A DNA stretch of 64,000 nt. Source: Limonium bicolor. Taxonomy: Eukaryota > Streptophyta > Magnoliopsida > Caryophyllales > Plumbaginaceae. The stretch covers positions 1-64,000 of the forward strand of contig JAIOTZ010000140.1 in the NCBI GenBank assembly GCA_023374045.1, read 5' to 3'. The notes beneath the pieces are model-generated. The model saw only the letters and a program-made list of their open reading frames with translations, was not told where the DNA came from and searched no databases. Below are positions 34,519-48,008 of this stretch, one piece after another. Every line of letters begins with the position of its first letter. The stretch's first letter is position 1. The translations under genes and the position numbers were made by a program.

Positions 34519-36701
34519 TGTTATAACCCAAAGTTCGTTGCATTTTATTTCGTTTGATGTAATTCTAAGTTGGCTTGTGTTGCGTAGGACATGGGAGTCC
34601 TTTTTAAATAAGAGGAGGGACAAGGTGGACTTTTCCCTTCTAGTGAATTTTGGTAAGTATTAATTAACACTTTAGTTAATTAATCCTCACGCTCTACACC
34701 ACGATCAGATCGTTCCTTCATTTGACAGTTTCCCAACCTTGTTCCTCTCTTTCTCTCTCTCAAGAATACGTTCAATCAAGCGCTCAACCCTGCAAGTGTG
34801 GTTCTGAAACCCGAGTTCGCTGGTGGATTCTGCTATTTGTTTCACCGTCTCCGTTGCAATCAGGTTGGTCTTGTGGTTGTCATTTGCGAATCAGTTTTGG
34901 GGGTTAGGTTTTGGGAGCCCTTTCAATCTCTAATAGTTCTTTGCAATCTGATTGTGATTCAGCGTTGACCCCTCTGTTCCGTTCTTTCTCTCCTGCGTTT
35001 GGCTCCGTTTGTGTGTTCGACGTCGGATTCAGGTGAGGGTTTCGTTACAGTTTTTGGATTGTAATTTCAGTTTCAGAGTTTGGGTTCCGTTTTCTGAATT
35101 GGGAGTTTGCAATTGTGTTTTGCTCAGTGTATTTGGTTGCGTTCGGTCTGCGTTTGAGGGTCTGCATTGGCTGGATTCTGCTGTTCAGAATTGAGGAATT
35201 TGTCTCTGCTGTATACTGAGGTAGGTGGCTTTCGGATTCGATCCGTGTGTTCAGCCTTGGGAAGTTCGGATTCTGCAATTTAATTCAATGATTTGATCCT
35301 GTGTTGGTGTGTGTCTTGTGCCTGATTTGTGCCCTTTTCAGTGGATTAAACCCCCAAGGTTGTTTTGTAAATGTGTGTGTTGATTTGGATTGGTTTTGTG
35401 CCTCTGTTCGTTTGAATTCGCTTCTGATTTCTGAGGTTTTCGGCATGTCCGAACTTCCGTCCGAGCTTTGAAGTTCGGACATGCCCTTCTGCGCTTAATC
35501 TTTTGAAAATCTTCGCTGTGTCCGAACTTCCGTCCGAGCTTTGAAGTTCGGACACAGCCTTCTGCATCCCTGATTTTGCTTCGACTTGTGTCCGAACATC
35601 GGATGTCCGGACACAAGTTCGGACTCTCCACGTTCTGTTTTCCGAAGGATGTCCGAACATCCGTCCGAACTTGGATGTTCGGACACCTCTGGCTCTTCTT
35701 CTGTTTTAAGGTTCGACTTGTGTCCGAACTTTGAAGTCCGGACACAAGTTCGGACATCTGTCTGATTTTGCCTTCTGAGTCTCGACTTGTGTCCGAACAT
35801 TGATGTCCGGACACAAGTTCGGACAGGCTACTGTTTTGGCCATAACTTGCTCGTTTGAGCTCCGTTTTGACTTCTGTTTGCGGGGTTGGATTCCCCTTCT
35901 GATTTCCAAGCTATCTATGAGCTTTCTGGTGCCTTTGGTGCACATATGCTTATCTGTATTTAAGCTTCTGTTTTGGGACCTAGTTATCTCTGTGTCTGAG
36001 CCTTTGGATGGCTGGTTACGCTGTCTCGTAGCGCATGTAGGATCCTTCTGTTCACGGGTGATGTTCCCCGTTCTGTTCACGGGTGTTTACACCTGTTCTG
36101 TTTACGAGTGAGGTTTCCTCGTTCTGTTCACGAGCTGGTTGCTCGTTCTGTCTGTATGCTGTGATCGCTAGTGTCCCACTCTGTTTTCTGCTTCTGTCTG
36201 CTTCTGCTCTGTTTAGTCCCTTAATGATTGGACTTCTGTTTCTGATTTCTGATATATTTGTGGATTCTTGACTCCTTCTGATTTGTCAATATTCTAAATG
36301 TTTTGAGCATGCTGGTTGATGAAGTTGGTCATCTACTGGGCATAGTTGTGTGCTCATTCCCCTACTTCTAACGCTTTTGCAGATTGATTAGCGAGGATCG
36401 TCTCCCCTCAGCTTCTGGAGTTTAGTTGCTTCGCTATTTAGTTTCTTTTGAGACTTTGTATTCGGATTTGGGCCTTTGGGCATATTTTGTTAAGCTTCCG
36501 CTTTTGACATCTGTTGGGTGGGTTCTGTAATGACTTTTGGGGATGTTTTAACATCTCTTCGATAATACTGTATTGAAGTATTCCGTTTGGGCCTTATTTG
36601 ACTATCTATTTAAGTTCGTTTATTAGAGCCTTGCGTTATTATGTAATAATACGCGGCGTGTAATACCCCTAACTCCTAGGCCAGTGTTTGGGGGTGTTAC
36701 A
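34519..36701 (+). repeat. Chromovirus 1, 3' LTR
   Basis: 2183 bp, TG...CA. Carries the same six-hairpin array (35443-35825). The first 800 bp (U3) align poorly with the 5' LTR apart from the terminal TGTTATAACCC and short words. Confidence 0.9.
35443..35825. repeat. Array of six TGTCCGAAC hairpins in the 3' LTR
   Basis: Counterpart of 28647-29030, with few substitutions. Several changes keep the stems paired. Confidence 0.85.
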
Positions 36702-38200
36702 CAGACGCTCTGAGCAGGAGAGCATACTCACTCCTAGCCTTGATAGAGACGACCACGATAGCTGAGGAGATATACGCAGCCCAGGACAGTGATGTATACC
36801 TACAGGGCGTCAGGCAGAAGTTAGCAGACAGTTTGACTGATGGTCTGAAGTATGAGTACGAGCTAGACAGCGAGGGACACCTACGAGTCAGAGGCAGACT
36901 CTGCGTTCCTCAGGATGCGGCAGACCTTCAGACCGGGATTCTCTATGAGGCTCATTCCTCTACATTATCAGTACACCCTAGAGCCACCAAGATGTACAAG
37001 GATTTGAAGCAGTTATTCTGGTGGAGCGGGATGAAGAGGGATGTAGCAGATTTCGTCTCCCGATGCCTCACCTGTCAGAAGGTGAAGTTTGAGCATCGTC
37101 GACCAGGAGGCCAGATTCAGTCATTACCAGTACCGTGCTGGAAGTTTGATGACATCAGCATGGACTTTGTGGTCAGTCTCCCTCCAGCTAGAGGTGGACT
37201 GAATTCTATTTGGGTGATAGTCGATAGGTTGACCGAGACAGCCAGGTTTATACCTATCAAGGACACATGGAAAGTGCCCAAGCTGGCTGAGGTGTTCACC
37301 ATAGAGCACATCCGGTACCATGGGGTACCGAAGACGATCGTCTCCGATCGTGACACACGCTTCCTCAGGTGATTTTGGCGTCAGGTGCAGGAGGCGTTTG
37401 GTACTCAGCTACGCCTTAGCACAACCTTTCACCCTCAGACTGATGGGCAGACTAAGAGGACGATTCAGACGCTGGAGGATATGCTGCGAGCGGTCGCTCT
37501 GGACTATCAGGGGAGTTGGGTAGAGCGTCTACACCTGGTGGAGTTCTCCTACAATAACTCCTACCACTCGTCTATCGGTATGGCACCGTTCCAGGCTCTG
37601 TATGGCAGGCCGTGTCGGACTCCCTTATCATGGAGTGACCCTACCGAGGCAGTCTTGATTGGGCCCGAGTACGTTCAGACACTGCAGGATGACGTTAGAG
37701 TTATTCAGCAGCACATGAGGGCAGCGCCGTCTAGACAGAAATCCTATGGGGATCAGCGCACCAGAGAGCTCGAGTTTCAGTTGGGAGACATGGTTTTCTT
37801 ACGGGTGTCTCCGATGAGAGGGATATTCAGATTTGGGATAAGGGGGAAACTAAGCCCCAAGTATGTCGGCCCGTACAGGATTACGGAGCGAGTGGGCCCA
37901 ACTGCTTATAGACTAGAGCTACCAGCGGAGTTGGGGAAGGTACACGACGTGTTTCATGTATCTCAGCTGAAGAAGTATATGCCTGACCCTTCTCACGTAC
38001 TGCAGCCAGAGAGATTGGAGATTGAGCCTACACTGAGGTACGAGGAGACTCCTATTCGGATCTTGGACACGAAGGTCCGAGAAACAAGAGGCAGATCAGT
38101 CAAACTGGTGAAAGTTCTTTGGGAGCATCATGGGGTTGAGGAAGCTACTTGGGAGACTGAGGACTCTATGAGAGTGAAGTACCCACATCTATTCGCATGA
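36702..38200 (+). pseudogene. Chromovirus 2 integrase and chromodomain, one in-frame stop
   Basis: One frame runs from [14 protein letters not shown] through the HHCC zinc-binding region (VHPRATKMYKDLKQLFWW, CLTCQKVK), the catalytic core ([28 protein letters not shown]), [10 protein letters not shown] and a C-terminal chromodomain ([16 protein letters not shown]). A single TGA at 37370-37372, just after the second catalytic Asp, interrupts it. It could come from a CGA or TGG codon by a transition. Unlike chromoviruses 1 and 3 there are no frameshifts in 1.5 kb. Confidence 0.85.
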
Positions 38201-38597
38201 TGTTTTCCTATCCCTCTGTAGCTCACGTTAGTAGCGGTACAAGGGCGTACCTTAGCTTTTTTAAGGGGGATATACTAGCATACTCCTCCTTCATTACCTC
38301 ATCCGGATTATGCCATGTTGCATTATTAGTAGAGGGAGAACATTATTAGTATAGTGAGAGGTGTATGTATGTACGTAGTTTTACGTTATGGCACGGTAGT
38401 ATGTGACGTTTGATTTAATATATCTTGGTATATTTTGATTCAGTTTGATTTGATTCTGAGTAATCTCGAGTGGAATATTGAAATAGAATGGATGGAAGTT
38501 AAGGAGGATTGGTTTGGTATGAAAATTCGTTGAAATTATTATCGTCTCAAGTTGATGTTTAAACTTCGAGGCGAAGTTTCTTTTAAGGGGAATATAC

Positions 38598-41500
38598 TGA
38601 AATACCCCTAAATTAATTTAAATAAATTTAGGGGATTTTTTTTATGAAAACCGTAAATATACTATTAATTATATTATAGTATGGAATCGTGAATAATAAA
38701 TCATTATATCCTTATATGGAATTATGAAAATTAAACCATGGGATTTCTTCCATTTAATCCTAAAGAATACTATTAAATATTGGATTGCTATATATTATTA
38801 TATAGTATTATGAATTTAATAATAAGATTTATAAGTCAATAAATCTTGGAAAAATTTCTAAACACTCCACGTATATTATAAAGATTTTAGAAAGAGTTGG
38901 AACATTGATTTGAAACATAAAAGTCAATATAAAATCCTAGAAACCCTAAAGCTTCTCAAGCCTTGCTAGGGTTGACTTTTTGAGAATGGTCAAACTAGCT
39001 CATGAAACCTATACCAATAAAAAGGTTATGGAAAACCATGAAGATTGATAAAAAGAACATCAAAAACGGATCATCCTAGCCAAAGTTATGATAAAATGAA
39101 GTTTAGAGCAAAAATTTGAAAAGATGCTGATGTGGAAAGTCTGCTGACTCACCCGCGCGCCTCGGGATACGCGCCCAACACTTAGTCGATTTTTATCTCC
39201 TTGTTTTTCGCTAACCGATTTCAGATTCTGCCCTAACTTGTGACATCCATATCTCTCTCATCTTTTAGAATTTTTGAGTGCCGTCTTTTGCATTTTCTTC
39301 TCCTACAAATGATCTTTCCTATCATAACTCATACACAAACCAATTCATTATACATCAGCCGGAAAATCGTTCCAAAGTAGTCTACCCGCAAAACCGTAAC
39401 CAGTTTTCCAGAAAAAATAGTTGAGTAGGTAAACTTCGTCTCACCATAACTTCTTTGTTTCTCAGCCAAATTTCGTGTTCTTTAGCTTGTTTGGAAGTTC
39501 TCTAATACCTCTACAACTTTCATGTTGATGACCAAAGCCAATTGCCCACCGTTTGGAAGAGCGTGGTGTCTAAAGTTTCGGATTCGTCACCACATAAAAT
39601 CGTAGATTTTCCCAGAAAACACAAGGTATAAACTCGTAACTTTCGGCTCAGATTTCTTTCTGTGTAGTGCAAGTTAGAGTGAGTTCTTGCTATCAAGGTG
39701 TAGAGCTATGTTTCCCTTTAGATTAAGCCCAAGAACAAAGCCTAACTCGATCGGTACTGAAAATTATAGTGTTGCAAAGTTGGCTACTCAATCAGTTCGT
39801 AAAGGTTGAGTTTTTCCAGAACCCGATTACGAATTCCTTCGTTGGCACAATTCCGGTGAGTTTTTCTTCAAATTCTTCCGATGATGCTAACTGATTTTGC
39901 ATTGTCGACCAAACCATTGTATCAATTTAACTTATTATGCACTAGATTTGGAGAATTCTGCAATTCGAATAAAAAACATCGGAAACTCTATTCGAGGAAG
40001 AACCCAGAATCGAATCCATTGAATACTGCATTATAGGTGGTGAAATCGGTGTCAATAGATGCGTTTTTCAATTTCGAATCCAATGGAACAAGAATCAACG
40101 AATTTGGTTTGTGAGTTGAGAGAAAAGATCAATTTAGTACTCGACATTGTTGTGTTCCTCGCTGATGAACTCGGGGATCTCGGGCTGTCCGATTGTAGTT
40201 AAAAGAAACGGACGACCGAGATTAAAACGTATAAGATTTAGGTATATTAAGTTTTTATAATTTCCAGAATTAAACCCGAACTTGTTGAATTTATTTAATG
40301 GCCTTCCCGAATGTATTTTGACGTGAAATTTTAACCATAGATTCCTTATAAAATCTAGTTTATTTTGATATAATTTATTATGGGTTTTGCGTTTTTAAAC
40401 GTAAGTTATGATTTTTGCAACTTATGAGTATTATGGAATTATTTAGATAATTGTAAAAGATATTTTTATGAAATAAAAATTTTATAATATGTCTAAAATG
40501 TTATAACTATTATATATTTAATTTGGGAATTTTTGGACAAAGGTAAATGGGTTTAAGAATTGTGTTTATGAGTTTTTCTTAAGAATAACTTATAATATAT
40601 GGTTTTTAATGTAACAAAAATTAAAGTATAGTTTATTAATAAACTTTTTAGGTTGGGAATAATGAAGAGATTAAACTAACATTTAGTAATAGTATGTTTA
40701 TAAATATTTTGGGAATTAACTTTTAAGTGAAGTAAGATTATTTACATATATATATTATATACTCCCTCCGTTCAACAATATATGTCGTTTTAGAAATTTA
40801 CACACTTATTAAGAAAAGTAGAAAAAAGACGCATGTACCCCTACTTTTTACTTTTCTATCTAAATAATATTTATTTTTGTATAGAATAGTAGGGTTAGAA
40901 ATGGAAAAATATATATCAAAAAGCTAGAATGACAGATATTGTTGAACAAGAATCCCATCCTAAAACGACAGATATTAATTAACGGAGGGAGTATATACTT
41001 ATATGAGAGAAAATAAAATAGAAACTGATGTTAAATCAAGGAATTAAACTAGTCTACATTTTAATTATTATATAATATGGAGGTTAACATTCTTAATTAA
41101 AATTAAGGAAAGTATATATATATATACACATTTTATAAAAGGAATAAAATAGTAACGTAGATTAAAACAAGTGGACTAAATAAATCAACACTTATATTAA
41201 CTAAATACTATAAAAGGTAATATTCTAAAATGTACAAAGAAATACTTTTTTAAAGCATACATGGAATGCAGATAAATGTTGAGTTTAATAAAGATAATTT
41301 AAATACAATAAGCTATATAGGGGATGACTTAAATAAATTCTAATACAGGTACATACGTATATATTAAATAAATAAAGGAAAATACTTTATTTTATAAATC
41401 ATATATTGGTTGTGGATATGCCTAAAAGTTATTAAACATGATTAAATACAATAAAAATTTCTTTAAGATGTGTGGATAAACCTTAATACACAAGATATAT

Positions 41501-41627
41501 AAAATATATATATACATATAAAAACATTAAAAATAGATGAAGGAAATAACATTCCTTGTGAGAGATATAATAAGAATAATATATATATTAAACTTTAGGA
41601 TTTTAATCGGTGTGTAGTAATAGTCAT
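38598..41627 (+). repeat. Chromovirus 2, 3' LTR (truncated)
   Basis: Starts TGAAATACCCC right after the PPT (CTTTTAAGGGGAATATAC). No 3' end (expected ...ACCCCTTACA-type terminus) is seen before the minus-strand LTR at 41628. AT-rich, no ORFs, carries a Stowaway MITE at 40762-40991. Confidence 0.8.
40762..40991. mobile_element. Stowaway (Tc1/mariner) MITE, 230 bp, TA target duplication
   Basis: Ends CTCCCTCCGTTC and AACGGAGGGAG are the classical plant Stowaway TIRs. TA flanks both sides (40760-40761 and 40992-40993). Inner inverted words (GTCGTTTTAG / CTAAAACGAC) continue the TIR. Confidence 0.92.
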
Positions 41628-44527
41628 TGTAACACCCCAACTGCTAAACTCGTCATTACCTCTTAAACTGTCACAATTACCAATAAACTCGCAACGGAAC
41701 TCTAAATACAACAGAGGGTGATACAACGCCGTTAGCCACCCATATGGCTAACCAGGCCTATCTCACATACAGTAACGGTCTGATGGACTGGAACAACCGA
41801 TTACACAATACTAAAACAATACTCATTTCATTTCTTTACTATACCGAGTCTACAATATACGGGTGCCGATAACATATTCGGTCTTACACCTCTTTCAATA
41901 CATAAGTAATTAAATCTAACTACCCATGCTAACACCGACCCCGTCCTACTCTCGTACAGTTTCATCTTCGGTGTACCTGCGAATAAAAACGTTGCCCCTA
42001 GGGGCTCAGCTTAAAGCTGCATATGAAATTCGCATACCCCGAGCGCTAACCGGGGTACACCGACTACTTTGTCGGATATACATGGAGTTCATTTTAGTCA
42101 AACAACATGCATCATAGCAATACAATATATATATGTGTATTACTCAAGGAATCTACATCCAACCACGGAACACAATTCCTAACTAACATAACAAGGTTGT
42201 TAGTTGTATCTGTTGCTCTTAGGCCTTGAGGGTTATACCTCACTATGCCTTGTTTACTCATTCAGTATCTCACCCGCTCTCTCGGGTTACTTATTCATAT
42301 ACACACCCATTCTCTAGGGCTACTTTTTTATACTCACCCATTCTCTCATGTTACTTATACTCATTTTCTCACCCACGCTCTTGGGTTATTTATACTCATT
42401 TTCTCACCCACGCTCTTGGGTTAATTACACTCAAGCTCTTGTAGATTCTCGAGACACTACAGGTCTCCTACGTCACGCTTGTTACTCTTAATACATACTT
42501 AGGCCAAAACTCATGGCTCTCAAGCATAGTCTTACTTCCCTGGTTTCAACCCTACTCTGGTCTAGCATGGTGGGAAGGTTCAACTAGCTCACGGAACTCT
42601 CTCTTAGTTCCTAACTCTTTTACATAGGTCCGACTACTCTCGGACTACTCTCATTCTCATACACTCCTCTCTCGGAGTTATAATAATATTATGTGTTTTA
42701 GTCTAGAAGCATCATTCTCGATGTTTCTAATGTCTTTGGGAACAATACGCAAGCTCGGTTAATCTTAGGTTTAAAGAGTTACCCATACGTTTCATTCACT
42801 CATACTTTCGGTTATTTTCTTATACCAGGTAAAATCCTCATATAGGAGGTTGACCATGTCTCAAGGGAGCTACTAATCCCTTAGGTCTCTTTTACCTTCT
42901 TTACTAGTTCACATCTTCGAACTATCTTTAATCCTCTTGAAGGAGGTTCACTTATCTTTCCACTCTCATTTGTTTCGTGGATTGTTTCCATATGGTTTTC
43001 TAACCGTTATCGGGTATTTACTCATCCCGTACTTCTCCTCACATTCTAGGGAGTTATATGTTAGTGTTATCGTTATACTTTAACGGATAGTTTGTGTGTT
43101 TGCATGTTTTCGTTATCATAAGCATCGACCCGATCTATGGGTCTCTAGCCAAACATTACTCACTACGAGTCGGTCCATACACTATGTTAGACCACACCGG
43201 TATACAAGTATGTTAGCTCATTCAACATACAACAAGGCATACATAATCTAACAATGGATTATTTTCATGCTTTAATCTTGATTAAGCCGGCACACAAACA
43301 CACAAATCTACGTAACTCGGTTAGCACGCGGAGTATGAGAAAATCATACCTTTCACCGGGGTTTTTACTTTTACCATGTCATCTCACCATGCTCGGTTCA
43401 CACATGATTCTCTTGTTAGTTTTCTGTTTTCTTTTCTCTTCTTCCTCCTTTTCTTGTTCTCTCTTTCTTTTCTTGTTTCCACACCAAACAGAGGGTATAG
43501 ATTGCTATCTCAAGGTGTCCCAAATGGAGAGTTTGGCAACCAAACTGATGGAATTCCAGCACCCCACAAGGCCATGGAACAACCGGCTTAGAGTATTAAG
43601 GAGATGAAGGAGACTCAAAAACACCTTTTCAAGCTTCAAAAGAGCCTACGGTCATGGAGATGAAGGTGAGAGTTTCTAGCTTTTGAAGGGTGGAAAATGT
43701 TGCCCTTAACAAGAGGAATTCAACGGTACAAATTTTGTGTGATTTGGTGGAGAAATGAGCAAGATAATGGAGATTGAAGATGGTGCTGTTGCTCTCTGAT
43801 GAAATCGCCATGGAGCTCTCTGGGGAAGAAGAGAATACAGAGAGAAGAGGCTGGGAATCGTAAAAGAAAAAGGAAGGAGGTGAGAAAGTAAGTAAGGTAT
43901 CTTTTTTTTACTATTCCCTTTTTACTTTATTTATTTGTCATCTTGTGACTTAATAAGCTAACAAGCTTATTAATGTGTGTGCACATACTATTTAAAATCA
44001 TCCCCACACAAAACACAAGCTGGGAGCGTTTTTTGACTTTTTACAGAAAACGCTCGTTATTTTACCCGGTTTGGCACTATTCACTAACCGGGCCCGTTTT
44101 CCAGATTTTTCTCGTTTCTTTATTTTTAATGGTTATTAAGCTTCCATTAATACTTAATTATAGTTATTTAATCAACTATAATTTTTACGGGTCTATTTGA
44201 CCACTTAAAGTCACGTTTCGGGTTTTCTCGAAAAACGTGCTTTAAAACTCCGTTAGCGTTTTAATCCATTATTTGGATCCGTTTTCTTTGGGAATCACTC
44301 CCGTATACTAATTAGGCCTAACCAAGCCTTAGGAATCCACCTCGGACCCTTACGAGATCATATATCTCTTATACTCATTTAATGCGCGTTTTAGCGTTTT
44401 TCGCTTTTCAAGCGTTTTCTCTTTACTTTTGGTTTTATTCTCTTACCAATACTCTCAAGGCACCATTAGGCCTTTATAAATCGTATTAGAGTAATTAAAT
44501 CACCATTTTTAGATCCGGGGTATTAAA
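41628..44527 (-). repeat. 3' LTR of the minus-strand non-coding element
   Basis: Left end TGTAACACCCCAACTGC is almost identical over about 390 bp to 51636-52031. The right end GGGGTATTAA abuts a PPT (on the minus strand AAGGGGGGTAGA) preceded by the GAGGACAAAGTTCC pol-tail word. Contains a 35-bp tandem repeat (42356-42424, TATACTCATTTTCTCACCCA-type units, with degraded copies upstream). Confidence 0.8.
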
Positions 44528-45155
44528 ATCTACCCCCCTTAGGAACTTTGTCCTCAAAGTTGGTGAATCTTATATCGTTACTCTCATGGGCACGCTATGC
44601 CAAGGTTATAATATATGTATAACCTTACAGACTCCACAAGTCAGTCTCATTTCACACTACACATACCACACACATATCACAACATGTATAACAATTAAAA
44701 ATACTCTTTATACTCTCTCCATGGAATCGGTCTGAAGACAAGAAGGCACTACAGTCCTCAAATCCATATTGAGTAATACACTACTGATCCCTCAGGTACC
44801 GGTCACGTTGGACACTTATGCTCTCTGGTCCACGGCCATTTCATGACAAATGGGCACTTACTCTCTCTGGCCCACGGTCCCTTCGGTTTTGATCAAAACG
44901 TTGCACATATACATATCCTCAGGCACTCTGGTTGACTTACTCAACACAGGATCGTCTCAGGGTACTCTCCCCGTCCCGCTGCCTTTGGAAAAATCACACA
45001 CTGACACCGCCCCCACCGGTCACTTAGGACCGCCGCACGTACGGTGCAATGGTTTCAAAACTAATACACGCCCACCGTTCTACCGGTCATCAAGACTTAA
45101 GGCCACAACCATCGGCGGGTGATAGCGGTTTCGAAACCAATTTTCATTTCCATAT

Positions 45156-45693
45156 GGGAAAATTACATCGCCCACCCATGACGTTTGGCGAAATTACACA
45201 GCCCACCCACGAGGTTTCAAAAATTACTTTACCCACCCATGTGGTTTCCATAATTTTACATCCAACAACTTTTCTAATATTTGATCAACTTAAAAGATGG
45301 TTAAATGATATCCAAATTTGATGAAACTTTACATGGACGATGCTAAGGTGTTATATTTTTGTTCAATGCCAAATCCAAAGTTTTTTAAGGTCATATATGA
45401 CCTGTGGGACCCAATGAAACATGAGACACGTTTATCGGGTCCCACATATCATATATGAGCTTAAAAAACATTGGATTTCATGTTTTACCAAAATACAACA
45501 CTTTAATATCGTCCATGTAAAGTTTCATCAAATTTGGATATCATTTAACCATCTTTTAAGTTGATCAAATATTAGAAAAGTTGCTGGATGTAAAATTGTG
45601 GAAACCACATGGGTGGGCAAAGTAATTTTTGAAACCTCGTGGGTGGGCTGTGTAATTTCACCAAATGTCATGGGTGGGCGATGTAATTTTCCC
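45156..45693. mobile_element. Foldback MITE (Mutator-like), 538 bp, 9-bp target duplication
   Basis: Nearly the whole element is one palindrome with arms of about 250 bp (GGGAAAATTACATCGCCCAC ... and its complement). The flanks TTTCCATAT at 45147-45155 and 45694-45702 form a perfect 9-bp duplication, the size made by Mutator-type transposases. The arms contain three degenerate copies of a CCCACCCAYGnnGTTT..AATTA unit. No coding capacity. Confidence 0.9.
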
Positions 45694-48008
45694 TTTCCAT
45701 ATTCATACTTGAAGAAAATTTTTTTTTTTTAAATTCTTTTTGAAAATTCTTTTTAAAACATCACACAACTCCAAGTCCAATTTATGGTAGCTGCCTCTTT
45801 TCTTAGCGTGATTACTTGTGACCACTTATAGGGAGCTTCAAGAATCATCCAACCCTGATGTAATCAGCATCAGTGTTGAACTATCTTTCTACTCCAATTT
45901 GTGTTCGGTTTCCCTTGATCGCTAGCAGATCAAGTTCCACCTCCCACGTCAGTTTCAAACAAGCAGATAGTCAAACATTTTCGTTTTCTATCTTTTACTC
46001 TTTCTAGTCATATTCATAAAAACAATCCATTTTAACTTATCTCAAATTCCTAGAACTTAGGTCATCCGTCATTATCAATTTTCTTTGCTTACTTTACCTA
46101 AGCAACTCATGACCTCATTTTCTCAAATTGTTACTCAATTTAAAACACACAACATAACAACTCCAAATGATGGAACTCACTCCATCAATCATTCTCAAAT
46201 AAAATCCCCTAGGGAACTCACTCTCTACAAGGTTACACATCGGTTTCATACCGATTCATACTCATTATGTCTCATGTCTAATCTCAATAGACATATGCGA
46301 TGGGGATTCTCATTCCCTAGGAGTCTCTCTACTCCTCTTTTCATATTTATCATATACACATTACTCGCATCTCTCATGCACGATACTCATACTTACACGG
46401 TGAATGGGTACACATGTTTATGTAACAAGAGGTCCAATCATCAAAATAATTATTTTTGTGCTATGTACATAGTAGTTTACACACCTATACGTAAAACATA
46501 CTCTAAGCGGTTTCTCGCCCTACCCCCTTAAAAGGGGTTACGCCCGCGTAACAGACCATATGTTATCACTGAACATTGGTTCACTAATTCAGGTATCATG
46601 AAGTATTTTAACTTCAATACGGTTAACTAACTCATAACCGGGTTCAATTCTAGCCTCTAAGGCTTCAAGGCGTTTAGGATTAGCCATTTACTCACATTTA
46701 CTAGGTATATTTAACCTTTGAATTACGGTCCACTAGCTTCTGCTGTGTGACCTGATAACTAGAGCTTAATTCACCCTTTGGTATTCTCAATGTATTATTC
46801 AGTCCCTTTTTATCCCTTTTTGTCTTGGGAATAAAGGTTTCGTAATCGTCGCTTGGTATCTCTTACCGTATGCGAATTCGATGAGTTATAGATTTTCTCT
46901 CCAGTTCTCTGGAAATCTATTTCGTATAACACTGTATATCTTCGTGATTATTCACTTACTTTTTCCGACTTATTATCGGTTGAGGTCAAGCTACTACTTG
47001 GTATGTAGTGCTTTCTCGTTTAATTTTTATGTTTGTTTACTTGTTTCTGTACCAGAGTTCTTCATTCATACTACTCTACATTTACCATCCATCGGTCCTG
47101 GGCCCTGTGGGTTACTGCCCACGTTCTTTGTGCATCTTTGGCCAATGGTGCACGGTTACTTCTCTAGATTCTTGCTCAACAGGCTTCGTTGACATTCCTC
47201 AATTCCTAGCTCTCCCACTCGGTCATTACCGCACAAGTGCAATACTAAAACACCCAGTCATACAAAGTGCAGAAGCGTAAACCCTTAGCAGTAAATCACC
47301 CATGAGATAGGAATGAACATGTCTTCTTTACTATCTTTTCTCATCAGCTTCATATCACTATCTGATTACACTCTTACAATGGTCGCTCACTGCGTACCAT
47401 GTCCTTACTCATTACAGCATTTGCTTACACAATGGCATCGGCTCATGTACTCTCGCCATTTATGCTATGGCTTGCCATTCACTTGGCTCAATGAAATACG
47501 CTACTCTTTTGAATCTCTCTACGCTTCTTGCGCATTGCTTACTCTGCAATTCATATTACACATGTACTGTGTTTACTACTCAACCGATTACTCTCTCGAT
47601 TTCCTTCCTATACACTATCTCTGTTCGACTTACTCCTTGGCGATAAACACATGCTCAAGTTTCACTACACCGCTCTAGCGGTTTCACATTACATTCTTAG
47701 GTAGTAACCTTTCTCTGGAGGATTCACACAGTTGCCGCTCCCTAGGCCCCATAATAACAAGTGGTATCCCCACTCTAAGGTAGTGGTTTGTTCTCCACAA
47801 TGCCTTTATGCCTTTATGCATAACGTTGGATCTATGAATTATAGTTAGTTTTCTGGCTTACAAGCCACATTGCCTCGCCACGCTCTATGCGGGCTGCTTA
47901 ACAAGTTTCTGCTTCTCCGTACACCATTAAATGGTTTGGAGGTATTGCTGGGTTCTTTGACATGTTTGTCTCATCACGCTTCCGTACATGGAAGGCCCTT
48001 AAGGTACC

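Larger units (their letters stand above)
27700..36701 (+). mobile_element. Chromovirus 1 (Ty3/gypsy, Tekay/Del-like), 9.0 kb with both LTRs
   Basis: LTRs 27700-29894 and 34519-36701 both start TGTTATAACCC and end GGGGGTGTTACA. A PBS complementary to initiator-Met tRNA and a purine-rich PPT are in the right places. Gag-Pol order is gag, protease, RT, RNase H, integrase, chromodomain. The 5-bp flanks differ (CTAAT versus CAGAC), and the U3 parts of the two LTRs are very different, so the element appears to be a recombinant. Its right flank is inside the pol gene of chromovirus 2. Confidence 0.9.
36702..41627 (+). mobile_element. Chromovirus 2, truncated 3' portion (integrase to 3' LTR)
   Basis: Starts inside the end of RNase H ([10 protein letters not shown]) where chromovirus 1 interrupts it, and continues through integrase, chromodomain, PPT and the start of a 3' LTR. 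The LTR is in turn cut at 41627 by the minus-strand element. Its 5' half is not found in this window. Confidence 0.85.

Noticed and set aside
46085..47678. Plus-strand ORFs of 90-148 codons within the non-coding LTR element
   Set aside because: Composition follows pyrimidine-rich DNA, no conserved motif is visible, and orientation opposes the element.
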